Shown here: positions 8,242 to 16,057 of the stretch, one piece after another
Layout: the number at the start of each line of letters is the position of its first letter
How positions within the stretch are numbered: the stretch's first letter is position 1
From: Pseudomonas alcaliphila JAB1
Lineage (GTDB): Bacteria > Pseudomonadota > Gammaproteobacteria > Pseudomonadales > Pseudomonadaceae
Length of the DNA stretch: 64,000 bases
Direction of reading: 5' to 3'
Assembly: GCF_001941865.1 (NCBI RefSeq)
Contig: NZ_CP016162.1
Location: 5,076,001 to 5,140,000, forward strand
Translations under genes and position numbers: made by a program
The notes under the pieces: model-generated
Databases searched by the model: none
What the model saw: only the letters and a program-made list of their open reading frames with translations
Told to the model about the DNA's origin: nothing

Positions 8242-10569
8242 TTGAACGAAGCTGAAACCCGCGCTGAACTGATCGACCCCGCCTTGCGTGCAGCAGGCTG
8301 GGGCGTGGTAGAGGGCAGCCGTATCCAGCGCGAATATCCGATCACCCATGGGCGCATCCAGGGAGCCGGCAAGCGCGGCAAGGCAGAGATTGCCGACTAC
8401 GTGCTGGTGTACCGCAACACCAAGCTGGCGGTGATCGAGGCCAAGGCCCTGGCCAAGCATTACAGCGAAGGCGTTGCGCAGGCTAAAGGCTATGCGCAAA
8501 AACTGGCGGTGCGCTTTACCTACTCGACCAATGGCCAGGCGATCTACGCCATCGATATGCGCAGTGGCGCGGAAGGCGATGTGGCCAGCTTCCCCAGCCC
8601 CGAGCAACTCTGGGCGCAGACCTTTAGTGAACAAAGCGAGTGGCGCGAACGCTTCGCCGCGATTCCCTTCGAGGACAAGGGCGGCACCTGGGGCGCGCGT
8701 TACTACCAGGACATCGCCATCAGCCGCGTGCTGGAGGCCATCGCCGCCGAGCGCCAGCGCATTCTGCTAACCCTGGCCACCGGCACCGGCAAAACTTTTA
8801 TCGCCTTCCAGCTGGCCTGGAAGCTGTTCAAGAGCCGCTGGAACCTCAAGCGCGACGCCCAGCGCCAGCCACGTATTCTGTTTCTCGCCGACCGCAACAT
8901 CCTCGCCAACCAGGCCTACAACTCGTTTTCCGCCTTCCCGGAAGACGCCCTGGTACGCATCGACCCAGCCGACATTCGCAAGAAGGGCAAGGTGCCGAAG
9001 AACGGCAGCATCTTCTTCACTATCTTCCAGACCTTTATGAGCGGGCCGAACGATACGCCCTACTTCGGCGAATACCCGGCGGATTTCTTCGACTTCATCA
9101 TCATTGACGAATGCCACCGTGGCGGCGCCAACGATGAAGGCAACTGGCGCGGCATCCTCGATTACTTTGCCCCGGCGGTACAACTGGGCCTGACGGCAAC
9201 GCCGAAGCGCAAGGATAACGTCGACACCTACGCCTACTTTGGCGAGCCGGTGTATGTGTACTCACTCAAGGAAGGCATCAACGATGGCTTTCTGACCCCG
9301 TTCAAGGTCAAGCAGATCGCCACCACGCTGGACGAGTACCTGCATGTGCCGGGCGATGGCGTGGTGGTCAAGGGCGAGGTGGAAGCGGGACGACGCTATC
9401 TCGAAGGCGACTTCAACCGCGTGATCAAAATCCCCGAGCGCGAGGCCTATCGGGTTCGGCTGTTTATGCAGCAGATCAACCAGAACGATAAAACCCTGGT
9501 GTTCTGCGCCAACCAGCAGCATGCGCTGGAAGTGCGTGACCTGATCAACCAGAACAAGCGCAGTCGCGAGCCGGATTACTGCGTGCGGGTAACCGCCGCC
9601 GATGGTGCGCGTGGCGAAGAGTACCTGCGCTACTTCCAGGACAATGAAAAACATATTCCGACCATCCTCACCACCTCGCAGAAGCTCTCCACCGGGGTGG
9701 ATGCACGCAATGTGCGCAATATTGTGCTGCTGCGTCCGGTGACCAATATGATCGAGTTCAAGCAGATCATCGGGCGTGGTACGCGGTTGTTCGACGGCAA
9801 GGACTATTTCACCGTCTACGACTTCGTCAAAGCCCATCACCTGTTTAGCGACCCGGAGTGGGATGGCGAGCCAGAAGAGCCCGCTACTCCTGGAAATGTT
9901 GGCACTGGCGAAGAGCGCGGCGGCTATGAGGGTGGCCCAAAAGAACCAAAACCACCGCGTCCCGAAGTCGTTGAGATCAAGCTGAGTAACGGCTCGGTAC
10001 GGCGTATCCGCAATATGATGGCGACCCTGTTCCTCGGCGCCGATGGCCGGCCGATGTCGGCGGCGCAGTTTCTCGAAAACCTGTTCGGCAACCTGCCAGA
10101 GTTCTTCAAGGATGAGGATGAACTGTGCAACATCTGGAGTGCACCGGATACACGCAAAGCGCTATTGCAAGGTTTAGCCGAGCGCGGCTTTAGCCGCGAG
10201 GTGTTGGTAGAGATGCAGAGCATTATCGACGCGGAGAACAGCGACCTGTTCGATGTACTGAGCTACGTCGCCTTCGCCAGTGACCCACTGACTCGCGAAG
10301 AACGCGCAAGCCAGGCCAGCAGCAGTCTGCATGGCCAGTTCAGTAGCAAGCAGGAGGCCTTTATCGACTTCGTGCTAGCGCATTACGTGAAGGAAGGCGT
10401 GGACGAGCTGGATGGCGAAAAGCTGTCGCCCTTGCTAAAGCTCAAATACAACAACGCCATCGCCGATGCCGTTGCGGATCTTGGTAAGCCTGAACTGATC
10501 AAAAGCCTGTTCTTTGGCTTCCAGAAATATCTGTACCGATCTGATAAAAAACCCAACGCACCGCAGTAA
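8242..10569 (+). CDS. hsdR: Type I restriction-modification system, restriction/translocase subunit
   Basis: A 775-residue HsdR. The N-terminal nuclease domain has the PD-(D/E)xK pattern (ADYVLV then LAVIEAKAL, about residues 50-75). The superfamily 2 motor follows with Walker A ATGTGKT near residue 181, the DECH box at 289-292, LGLTATPKR, and the arginine-finger region QIIGRGTRL. The C-terminal domain binds the methylase core. It pumps unmodified DNA with ATP and cuts at a distance. Its length resembles the shorter EcoEI-like HsdR rather than the roughly 1,000-1,200-residue EcoKI or EcoR124 forms. Start is TTG at 8242, with AGGA (8231-8234) at a good 7-base spacing; there is no better ATG. 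Low-complexity Gly/Pro linker near residues 550-575. Confidence 0.94.
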   Translation: MNEAETRAELIDPALRAAGWGVVEGSRIQREYPITHGRIQGAGKRGKAEIADYVLVYRNTKLAVIEAKALAKHYSEGVAQAKGYAQKLAVRFTYSTNGQAIYAIDMRSGAEGDVASFPSPEQLWAQTFSEQSEWRERFAAIPFEDKGGTWGARYYQDIAISRVLEAIAAERQRILLTLATGTGKTFIAFQLAWKLFKSRWNLKRDAQRQPRILFLADRNILANQAYNSFSAFPEDALVRIDPADIRKKGKVPKNGSIFFTIFQTFMSGPNDTPYFGEYPADFFDFIIIDECHRGGANDEGNWRGILDYFAPAVQLGLTATPKRKDNVDTYAYFGEPVYVYSLKEGINDGFLTPFKVKQIATTLDEYLHVPGDGVVVKGEVEAGRRYLEGDFNRVIKIPEREAYRVRLFMQQINQNDKTLVFCANQQHALEVRDLINQNKRSREPDYCVRVTAADGARGEEYLRYFQDNEKHIPTILTTSQKLSTGVDARNVRNIVLLRPVTNMIEFKQIIGRGTRLFDGKDYFTVYDFVKAHHLFSDPEWDGEPEEPATPGNVGTGEERGGYEGGPKEPKPPRPEVVEIKLSNGSVRRIRNMMATLFLGADGRPMSAAQFLENLFGNLPEFFKDEDELCNIWSAPDTRKALLQGLAERGFSREVLVEMQSIIDAENSDLFDVLSYVAFASDPLTREERASQASSSLHGQFSSKQEAFIDFVLAHYVKEGVDELDGEKLSPLLKLKYNNAIADAVADLGKPELIKSLFFGFQKYLYRSDKKPNAPQ

Positions 10570-10653
10570 AAGCCTGCCGCCAGCCGAGCTGTCATCCAAG
10601 CTTTTTGGGATATCGGTCGGGCGTTTCTCGATCAGGGGCGATGCTACCCCGCC

Positions 10654-12225
10654 CTACGGCTCCGGCCGATAACCCAGACGCAAACCGCCCCAATGCTTGC
10701 CCTGCACCATGATCGGCACCGACAGGTCGTGCATCAGCTCGCCGGTATCGCGCATGTAGGTCTGCAGCAGCAGTGCCTGCCTGTGGCTACCGCAGCGGAT
10801 GCCGGTACGGTCGTTGAACAGGCGCTTGCCACGGCTCTTCGTTGCATCTACCGCCGGGTCACCGCTGGGCGGGTGGTTGAACGCGGCGTTATGGGTCGGC
10901 ACGTAGCCCTCCGGCGTGGTGGAAATGGCGAACACCAGCCCTTCATGGCGCTTGAGCAAGGGCTCCTGCAACGCCGGCAGCACCTGGTCGGCGTACTGAT
11001 CGAAGCGCGTGCGGTACTTCTGCGGCTGGGTGCCGGCGATTGGTTGGTAGCGACGGTCGAACAGATCGTCGAGGCCGATGCGACCGGCCTGCAGATCCTG
11101 CTCGAACTGCGCCGCGATGGCAGCGGCGCCTTCACGGGCCAGGTCATAGGCACGCTGGTGGTAATCATCCAGACCCACTTCGGCGAGTTGCTCGCTGACG
11201 GTCTCGGCCTGGCCGACCAGTTGTTCAGCGGCGTCGGCCAGTTGCCGCGTCTGCCCTTCGCTGCCTTGCACATCGTCCTGCAATTGCAGGGCGGCAGCCG
11301 AGAGGCTGGCCAGGCGCTGGTGATTGTCCGCCGTGCCGGCGCTGATCTGCGCCACCTGCTGCTCGACCTCCTCGGCCTGGTCAGCGATGCCGTGCAGGCG
11401 GCTACCGGCTGTCTCGATCTGCTGCGCGGCCTGTTCCAGCTCGACACTCTGACGTTGGATATGAGTAACCACCGCCGCGCTCTGCTGGCGGATGTCGGCG
11501 ACCATCTGGCTGACTTCCTCGGTGGCGCTGGCGGTGCGCGCGGCAAGGTTGCGCACCTCGTCGGCGACCACGGCAAAACCGCGGCCCATCTCACCGGCGC
11601 GGGCAGCCTCGATGGCCGCGTTGAGCGCCAGCAGATTGGTCTGGCTGGCGATGGACTGGATCACCTGGGTGACCTGCTCGATCTGTTCGGTACGGCTACC
11701 GAGACCATCGATCAGCTCGCGACTGGCCAGGGTCTGTGCGCTGAGCTGCTGCATGCGTTCGATGGCCTGATTGAGTTCGGCCTGACCGTTGGCGCTGGCA
11801 TCACGCACATGGCGGGCCGCGGCCAGGGTCTGCTCGGCACGAGCGGCGCTGTCCTGCTCGGTGTGGGTGATGGCCTCGGCGGCCTGGCTGACCTGCTGCA
11901 CCGCCGTCAGCTGCGATTGCAGGCGACCGGCCAGATGCTTGACCGCATGGGCCACCTTGGCTGCGGACAGCGCGTTGTGGCAGGTGTGGCGCGACAGCCC
12001 GCGGCTGAGCTCGACGAAGTCAGTGCTGGCGACTTGCTGCGCGGCGGGCGAACTGTCGTCGCGACGCTGCCATGGTCCCAGCCAGGGCCATAACGCCAGC
12101 AACAGGTAGGACGGCACGCTCACATACAGCGGCAACTGCACCTGCTGGTAGACCAGCATCAATGCAGCCAGCCCCAGGGCGTGAAGGAGACAGGCAACAG
12201 GTGAACGGACAAAGGCAGCTTGCAT
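10654..12225 (-). CDS. Methyl-accepting chemotaxis protein with C-terminal sensory domain
   Basis: A 523-residue receptor. Two hydrophobic segments (about 10-26 and 33-49) are separated by only a few residues, so almost nothing is exposed in the periplasm. The coiled-coil signalling domain follows, with the universal hairpin tip ([21 protein letters not shown], about 190-235), where CheA and CheW bind. The region after about 340 is a separate globular domain with conserved-looking runs such as [13 protein letters not shown] and [13 protein letters not shown], probably the ligand-sensing part, here at the C-terminus in the cytoplasm. Start at 12225 (MQAAFVRSP) gives the membrane anchor directly. 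Ligand unknown. Monocistronic by context, converging on hsdR. Confidence 0.88.
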   Translation of the reverse strand: MQAAFVRSPVACLLHALGLAALMLVYQQVQLPLYVSVPSYLLLALWPWLGPWQRRDDSSPAAQQVASTDFVELSRGLSRHTCHNALSAAKVAHAVKHLAGRLQSQLTAVQQVSQAAEAITHTEQDSAARAEQTLAAARHVRDASANGQAELNQAIERMQQLSAQTLASRELIDGLGSRTEQIEQVTQVIQSIASQTNLLALNAAIEAARAGEMGRGFAVVADEVRNLAARTASATEEVSQMVADIRQQSAAVVTHIQRQSVELEQAAQQIETAGSRLHGIADQAEEVEQQVAQISAGTADNHQRLASLSAAALQLQDDVQGSEGQTRQLADAAEQLVGQAETVSEQLAEVGLDDYHQRAYDLAREGAAAIAAQFEQDLQAGRIGLDDLFDRRYQPIAGTQPQKYRTRFDQYADQVLPALQEPLLKRHEGLVFAISTTPEGYVPTHNAAFNHPPSGDPAVDATKSRGKRLFNDRTGIRCGSHRQALLLQTYMRDTGELMHDLSVPIMVQGKHWGGLRLGYRPEP

Positions 12226-12561
12226 GACCGACCTCAGAGTTCTTGTTCTAGTGCGCGGCGAGGCGCTGTAGGCGGACGGGGTCACGGCGGGTTCTCTCCT
12301 TGAATATCCCACGCAACCTGGGCAGCAGGCTACGTGTACGACAGGCCCGACGAAAAATAAGCGTATGCAGGTCGGGCACGATGACCGGGATTCGAGCAGC
12401 TTGCACGCGCCAGCACCATAAAACTTTGGTAGCAAGCTGCCATGAATTCAGGCAGTGCCCCATCAGGCTCAACAAGGCTTCCATAGCTGCCTTTCGCAGA
12501 AAATCCGCACCGGGGCGCAGCGCCTACACACTCGCTGTATCGACACTTAACTCAGTGGCAT
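12226..12561. other. Non-coding gap upstream of the chemotaxis receptor
   Basis: About 340 bp between the receptor start and the palindromic element at 12562. No convincing gene, RNA or operator is seen. The promoter of the receptor must lie here, reading leftwards, but no strong -35/-10 pair is evident by eye. Confidence 0.5.
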
Positions 12562-12639
12562 TAGCAGGCTGTTGAAAAACCACCTCGGCTCTGGCCTCCT
12601 GCATCCGTGCAGCCGTAGCCCGGTTTTTCAGGCCTGCTA
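12562..12639. repeat. Imperfect inverted repeat element at the oxidoreductase 3' end
   Basis: TAGCAGGCTGTTGAAAAACC at 12562-12581 and GGTTTTTCAGGCCTGCTA at 12622-12639 are inverted copies with a 2-base slip, enclosing a 40-base centre. The centre contains CCTCCTGCATCCGTGCAGCC, which recurs with two to three changes at 58240-58261. The right arm supplies the stop codon (12637-12639) of the oxidoreductase. The form suggests a small mobile palindromic element rather than an ordinary terminator. Confidence 0.65.
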
Positions 12640-13713
12640 CCCCACCATGCGATGGCGCTTGACGAAGCGCCGGTCCAGCCAGTCCTTGCAATGCCCGTAC
12701 AGCTGCCCGCCCGCGCTCCAGTCGTGCCAACCGAGCAGCGCCCCGCCGTCGCCGGTGGCGAGCAGGGCCAGGCTCTGCCATTGCGCCCGATACTGGCGCA
12801 GCGGGCGCCCCTGCAGCGCGGCCTGCAGATTGGCGCTGAGTACCGGCGCCTGACGCACTGCGAAACGCCCGCTGCGGCGCATGCCGTCGAGGCTGGCGCT
12901 GTCGCCGACAGCGAAGATCTGCGCATGGGACTCGCACTGCAGGGTCGGACGAATGGCGATGAATCCGGCTGCGTCGCTGGCCAGTTGGCTCGCCGTCAGC
13001 CACGGCCAGGGACGCGCACCGCTGGCCAGTAGCAGGCGCCGCCCGCGCCATACCGGCTCGTCACCACTGAGCAGCCAGTCATCCTCGATTCGGCCGATCG
13101 GGCAATGCTCGCGCACCTGCACGCCGCGCTGACGCAGATGCCCCAGTGCGCGCAGCCGCAGCCCCGGCCCCAGCCCGTCGAGCAGGGTTCCGCCGCAGAA
13201 CAGCGCCAGCGCCGGTACCTTGCCGGCCAGCGCCAGGGCCAGTTCCGCACCACCGGCCCCGCCACCGAGAATCGCCATGCGCCGTGGCTCGGCCTGCCAT
13301 TGCTGCCAGCCTTCGAGCATCCGGTCGATGGGCCTGGCGGCCAACACCTGCATCCCTTCGCCCTGCTGCGGTGGAATGGCCATGCCGGCACCGACGTTGA
13401 GCGACAGCCACTCACTCTGCAGGCTACGGCCGTCTGCGAGCTGCAGGATGCGCGCATCGGCATCGAGCGAAGCGATCTCGCCCTCGATCAGCTCGACCTT
13501 GGCCGCCCGGCACAGCGGCTGCAGCTCCACGCGGCAGTCTGCCGGGCTGAAACGGCCGCTGATCAGCCCCGGCAACATACCGGCGTACCAGGCTTCCGGG
13601 CCAGGGCTGAGCAAGCCAATGCGGCCTGGCGGACGCTCCACCAGCGCCCAGCGGCGCAACACGCCAAGGTGGGCATGGCCGGCCCCGGCCAGAATGAGAT
13701 CGTACTGGGTCAT
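12637..13713 (-). CDS. FAD-dependent pyridine nucleotide oxidoreductase (NADH dehydrogenase-like)
   Basis: A 358-residue two-dinucleotide-binding-domain flavoprotein. The FAD-binding turn AGAGHAH is at residues 9-15, a second Rossmann turn GGGAGGAELALAL near 150 binds NAD(P)H, and the C-terminal FAD contact is IFAVGDSAS near 265. This shape resembles the type II NADH dehydrogenase-like proteins, including those fused to selenide water dikinase in some bacteria. Its start overlaps the AraC regulator stop (ATGA at 13710-13713), so the two are one operon. A fatty acid desaturase is divergently transcribed from the regulator, which makes an electron-transfer role for lipid desaturation possible, but this is inference. 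The stop lies in a palindromic repeat. Confidence 0.82.
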   Translation of the reverse strand: MTQYDLILAGAGHAHLGVLRRWALVERPPGRIGLLSPGPEAWYAGMLPGLISGRFSPADCRVELQPLCRAAKVELIEGEIASLDADARILQLADGRSLQSEWLSLNVGAGMAIPPQQGEGMQVLAARPIDRMLEGWQQWQAEPRRMAILGGGAGGAELALALAGKVPALALFCGGTLLDGLGPGLRLRALGHLRQRGVQVREHCPIGRIEDDWLLSGDEPVWRGRRLLLASGARPWPWLTASQLASDAAGFIAIRPTLQCESHAQIFAVGDSASLDGMRRSGRFAVRQAPVLSANLQAALQGRPLRQYRAQWQSLALLATGDGGALLGWHDWSAGGQLYGHCKDWLDRRFVKRHRMVG

Positions 13714-14723
13714 GCGTTGTTGAATCCGTCGCGGTATTGGCTCGGCGTCTGGCCGGTCCAGCGTTTGAAGGCTCGGCCGAAGCTGCTGCTGTCACTGAAG
13801 CCGAGCAGATAGGCAATTTCGCTGATCGAACAGCGCGGATCGCGCATATGCCGCAGCGCCAGGGCGTGGCGCGTCTCGCCGAGCAGCGCCTCGTAGCTGG
13901 TGCCCTCCTCGGCCAGGTGGCGCTGCAGGCTGCGCAGGCTCAGATGCAGAGCCTGGGCGATACGCTCGGCGGAGGGCTCGCCATCAGGCAGTTGCACCTC
14001 CAGGCAATTGCGCACCCGCTCGCTGCAGCTGGCTGCCTGCAGTTGCTCCAGGCTGCGTCTGAGCACCGTCTCGTTGTGTTCGGCCAGCTCCGGGTTGCCG
14101 TCGTCCAGCCGTTGCTCGAACGCGGCACGGGGAAAACGCAGCAGGCTTTCCTCGGCATCGAACTGCAGCGGTGCGCGAAATACCGCCTGCCAGGGGGCCG
14201 GGTCGGTTGGCTGCGGGCGCTGCAATTGCACCAGCAGCGGCGAGAACTCCCGGTTCAGGCGATTGCGACAGCTGCGCACGTAGATCGCGGCAAAAGCGTC
14301 CAGCGCTTCAGGTGCGGGCGCAGGGCTGCCTGGCGGTACGCGAAAACGAAATTCGTAGACGTCTTCCAGCTCGCGCAACTCCAGCTGCAGCGCATCGCTG
14401 ACCACCCGGTGGTAACGCACGATGCGCTCGAACATCTCGCGCAGGCTGCTGCTGGCGATCAGTGCATAGCCCAGGGCATGGAAGGTGGTCGGGCTGACGA
14501 ACTGCGAGGTCTTCAGACCCAGCGCCGGGTCACCACTGGCGGCCACCGCCAACTGCCACAGGCGCGTGGTGACCGACAGCGGACAGCGCGCGTTGGGGTC
14601 GTCGAGCACTGTCGGGTCGAGCCCAGCGGCGCGGCACAGCGCAGCGCTGTCCAGGCCGAGGGCATCGAGCTGCTTGCGCAGAGCGCGGGTCCAGCTGGCC
14701 AGGGTGGTGGGTTCGGCGGTCAT
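13710..14723 (-). CDS. AraC-family transcriptional regulator
   Basis: A 337-residue regulator. The N-terminal about 200 residues look like the arabinose-binding-like AraC effector domain seen in OruR/ArgR-type Pseudomonas regulators (FHALGYALIASSSLREMFERIVRYHR). The C-terminal AraC DNA-binding domain holds two helix-turn-helix units, with the signature region ISEIAYLLGFSDSSSFGRAFKRW (split here: ISEIAYLLGF then DSSSFGRAFKRW). It reads away from the desaturase gene with 103 bp between the starts and is coupled to the flavoprotein by an ATGA overlap, so both neighbours are likely targets. Start MTAEPTTL at 14723 is preferred to a longer frame that would run into the intergenic promoter region. 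Confidence 0.9.
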   Translation of the reverse strand: MTAEPTTLASWTRALRKQLDALGLDSAALCRAAGLDPTVLDDPNARCPLSVTTRLWQLAVAASGDPALGLKTSQFVSPTTFHALGYALIASSSLREMFERIVRYHRVVSDALQLELRELEDVYEFRFRVPPGSPAPAPEALDAFAAIYVRSCRNRLNREFSPLLVQLQRPQPTDPAPWQAVFRAPLQFDAEESLLRFPRAAFEQRLDDGNPELAEHNETVLRRSLEQLQAASCSERVRNCLEVQLPDGEPSAERIAQALHLSLRSLQRHLAEEGTSYEALLGETRHALALRHMRDPRCSISEIAYLLGFSDSSSFGRAFKRWTGQTPSQYRDGFNNA

Positions 14724-14826
14724 GCAGATTGGCGTATCCGGTAGGCAGGTTGGCGTGCACGGTCGGGCGCTCTGACGACCGTCACGGCACAGTGAAGTCA
14801 CAACCCAATAACAAGAGGATGTCGGC

Positions 14827-15885
14827 ATGTCGCCCTCTCCCGCAAGCCTTAATGACCAGCAACGCGCCGCTTATATCCGTGAACAGGTGATGGCCCACGG
14901 CAACGCCCTGCGCCAACGCTACCCGATCCTGCAACATCAGGACGCGCTCGGCGCCGGTATTCTCGCTTTCGCACTGCTCGGCATGCTCGGCTCGGCGGCG
15001 TTGTACATCGGTGGCTACCTGGCCTGGTGGGCGTGTCTGCTGCTCAATGCCTTCTTCGCCTCGCTGACCCACGAGCTGGAACACGACCTGATCCACTCGA
15101 TGTATTTCCGCAAGCGACCGTTGCCGCACAACCTGATGCTGGCGCTGGTCTGGCTGGCACGGCCGAGCACCATCAACCCCTGGGTACGCCGCCATTTGCA
15201 TCTCAATCATCACAAGGTGTCCGGTAGCGAAGCCGACACGGAGGAGCGCGCCATCACCAACGGCGAGCCCTGGGGCATCGCGCGCCTGCTGATGGTCGGT
15301 GACAACATGATGAGTTCGTTGATCCGCTGGCTGCGGGCGAAGAACCCCGAACACCGCCGGCTGATCCTCACCCGCACGCTGAAGGTCTACGCGCCGCTGG
15401 GGCTGCTCAACTGGGCGACCTGGTACCTGTTCCTCGGTTTCCATCTGCTGGATTGGGCCAGTGCTGCGCTCGGTGCCCCGATCGCCTGGTCGGCCGGCAC
15501 GCTGAACCTGATGGAGGTGGTGAACATCGCCGTGGTGGTGCTGGTCGGGCCCAACGTGCTGCGCACCTTCTGCCTGCACTTCGTCAGCTCCAACATGCAC
15601 TACTACGGTGATGTCGAACCAGGCAACGTGATCCAGCAGACCCAAGTGCTCAACCCCTGGTGGCTATGGCCGCTGCAGGCGTTCTGCTTCAACTTCGGCA
15701 GCAGCCATGCGATCCACCATTTCGTGGTCAAGGAGCCGTTCTATATCCGCCAGCTCACCGTGCCTTTCGCCCACCGGGTGATGCGCGAGATGGGCGTACG
15801 CTTCAACGACTTCGGCACCTTCGCCCGCGCCAATCGCTGGACACGCCGTCAAGAGGCGGGCGAGGAGCGTGCGCAGGCTGCCTGA
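14827..15885 (+). CDS. Fatty acid desaturase (membrane, three-histidine-box type)
   Basis: A 352-residue integral membrane desaturase or hydroxylase. The three histidine boxes that hold the di-iron centre are present: HELEHD near residue 80, HLHLNHHK near 125 and HAIHH near 298. Hydrophobic helices lie around 40-75, 100-115 and 185-240. Such enzymes introduce double bonds into acyl chains using oxygen and electrons from a reductase or ferredoxin. Start ATG at 14827 follows AAGAGGATG-type Shine-Dalgarno sequence (AGAGGA, 14814-14819). The divergent AraC regulator and flavoprotein suggest control and possibly electron supply. Substrate and position of the double bond are not visible. Confidence 0.88.
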   Translation: MSPSPASLNDQQRAAYIREQVMAHGNALRQRYPILQHQDALGAGILAFALLGMLGSAALYIGGYLAWWACLLLNAFFASLTHELEHDLIHSMYFRKRPLPHNLMLALVWLARPSTINPWVRRHLHLNHHKVSGSEADTEERAITNGEPWGIARLLMVGDNMMSSLIRWLRAKNPEHRRLILTRTLKVYAPLGLLNWATWYLFLGFHLLDWASAALGAPIAWSAGTLNLMEVVNIAVVVLVGPNVLRTFCLHFVSSNMHYYGDVEPGNVIQQTQVLNPWWLWPLQAFCFNFGSSHAIHHFVVKEPFYIRQLTVPFAHRVMREMGVRFNDFGTFARANRWTRRQEAGEERAQAA

Positions 15886-16057
15886 CCCCAGCTGAAGGGG
15901 GCGCAGTCATTCGCCGTCGCGCGACCCGACGGATGAGACTCGCAGCGCAATCATCGCGCCAGTAGTCGGCTAGAATGGCTCTGCGCCCGACCGCTCCTCA
16001 GACCCGACAGCGTCCACCGGACTTCGGCGCCCTCGTAGTAGCCATGAGGCGCCCAGG

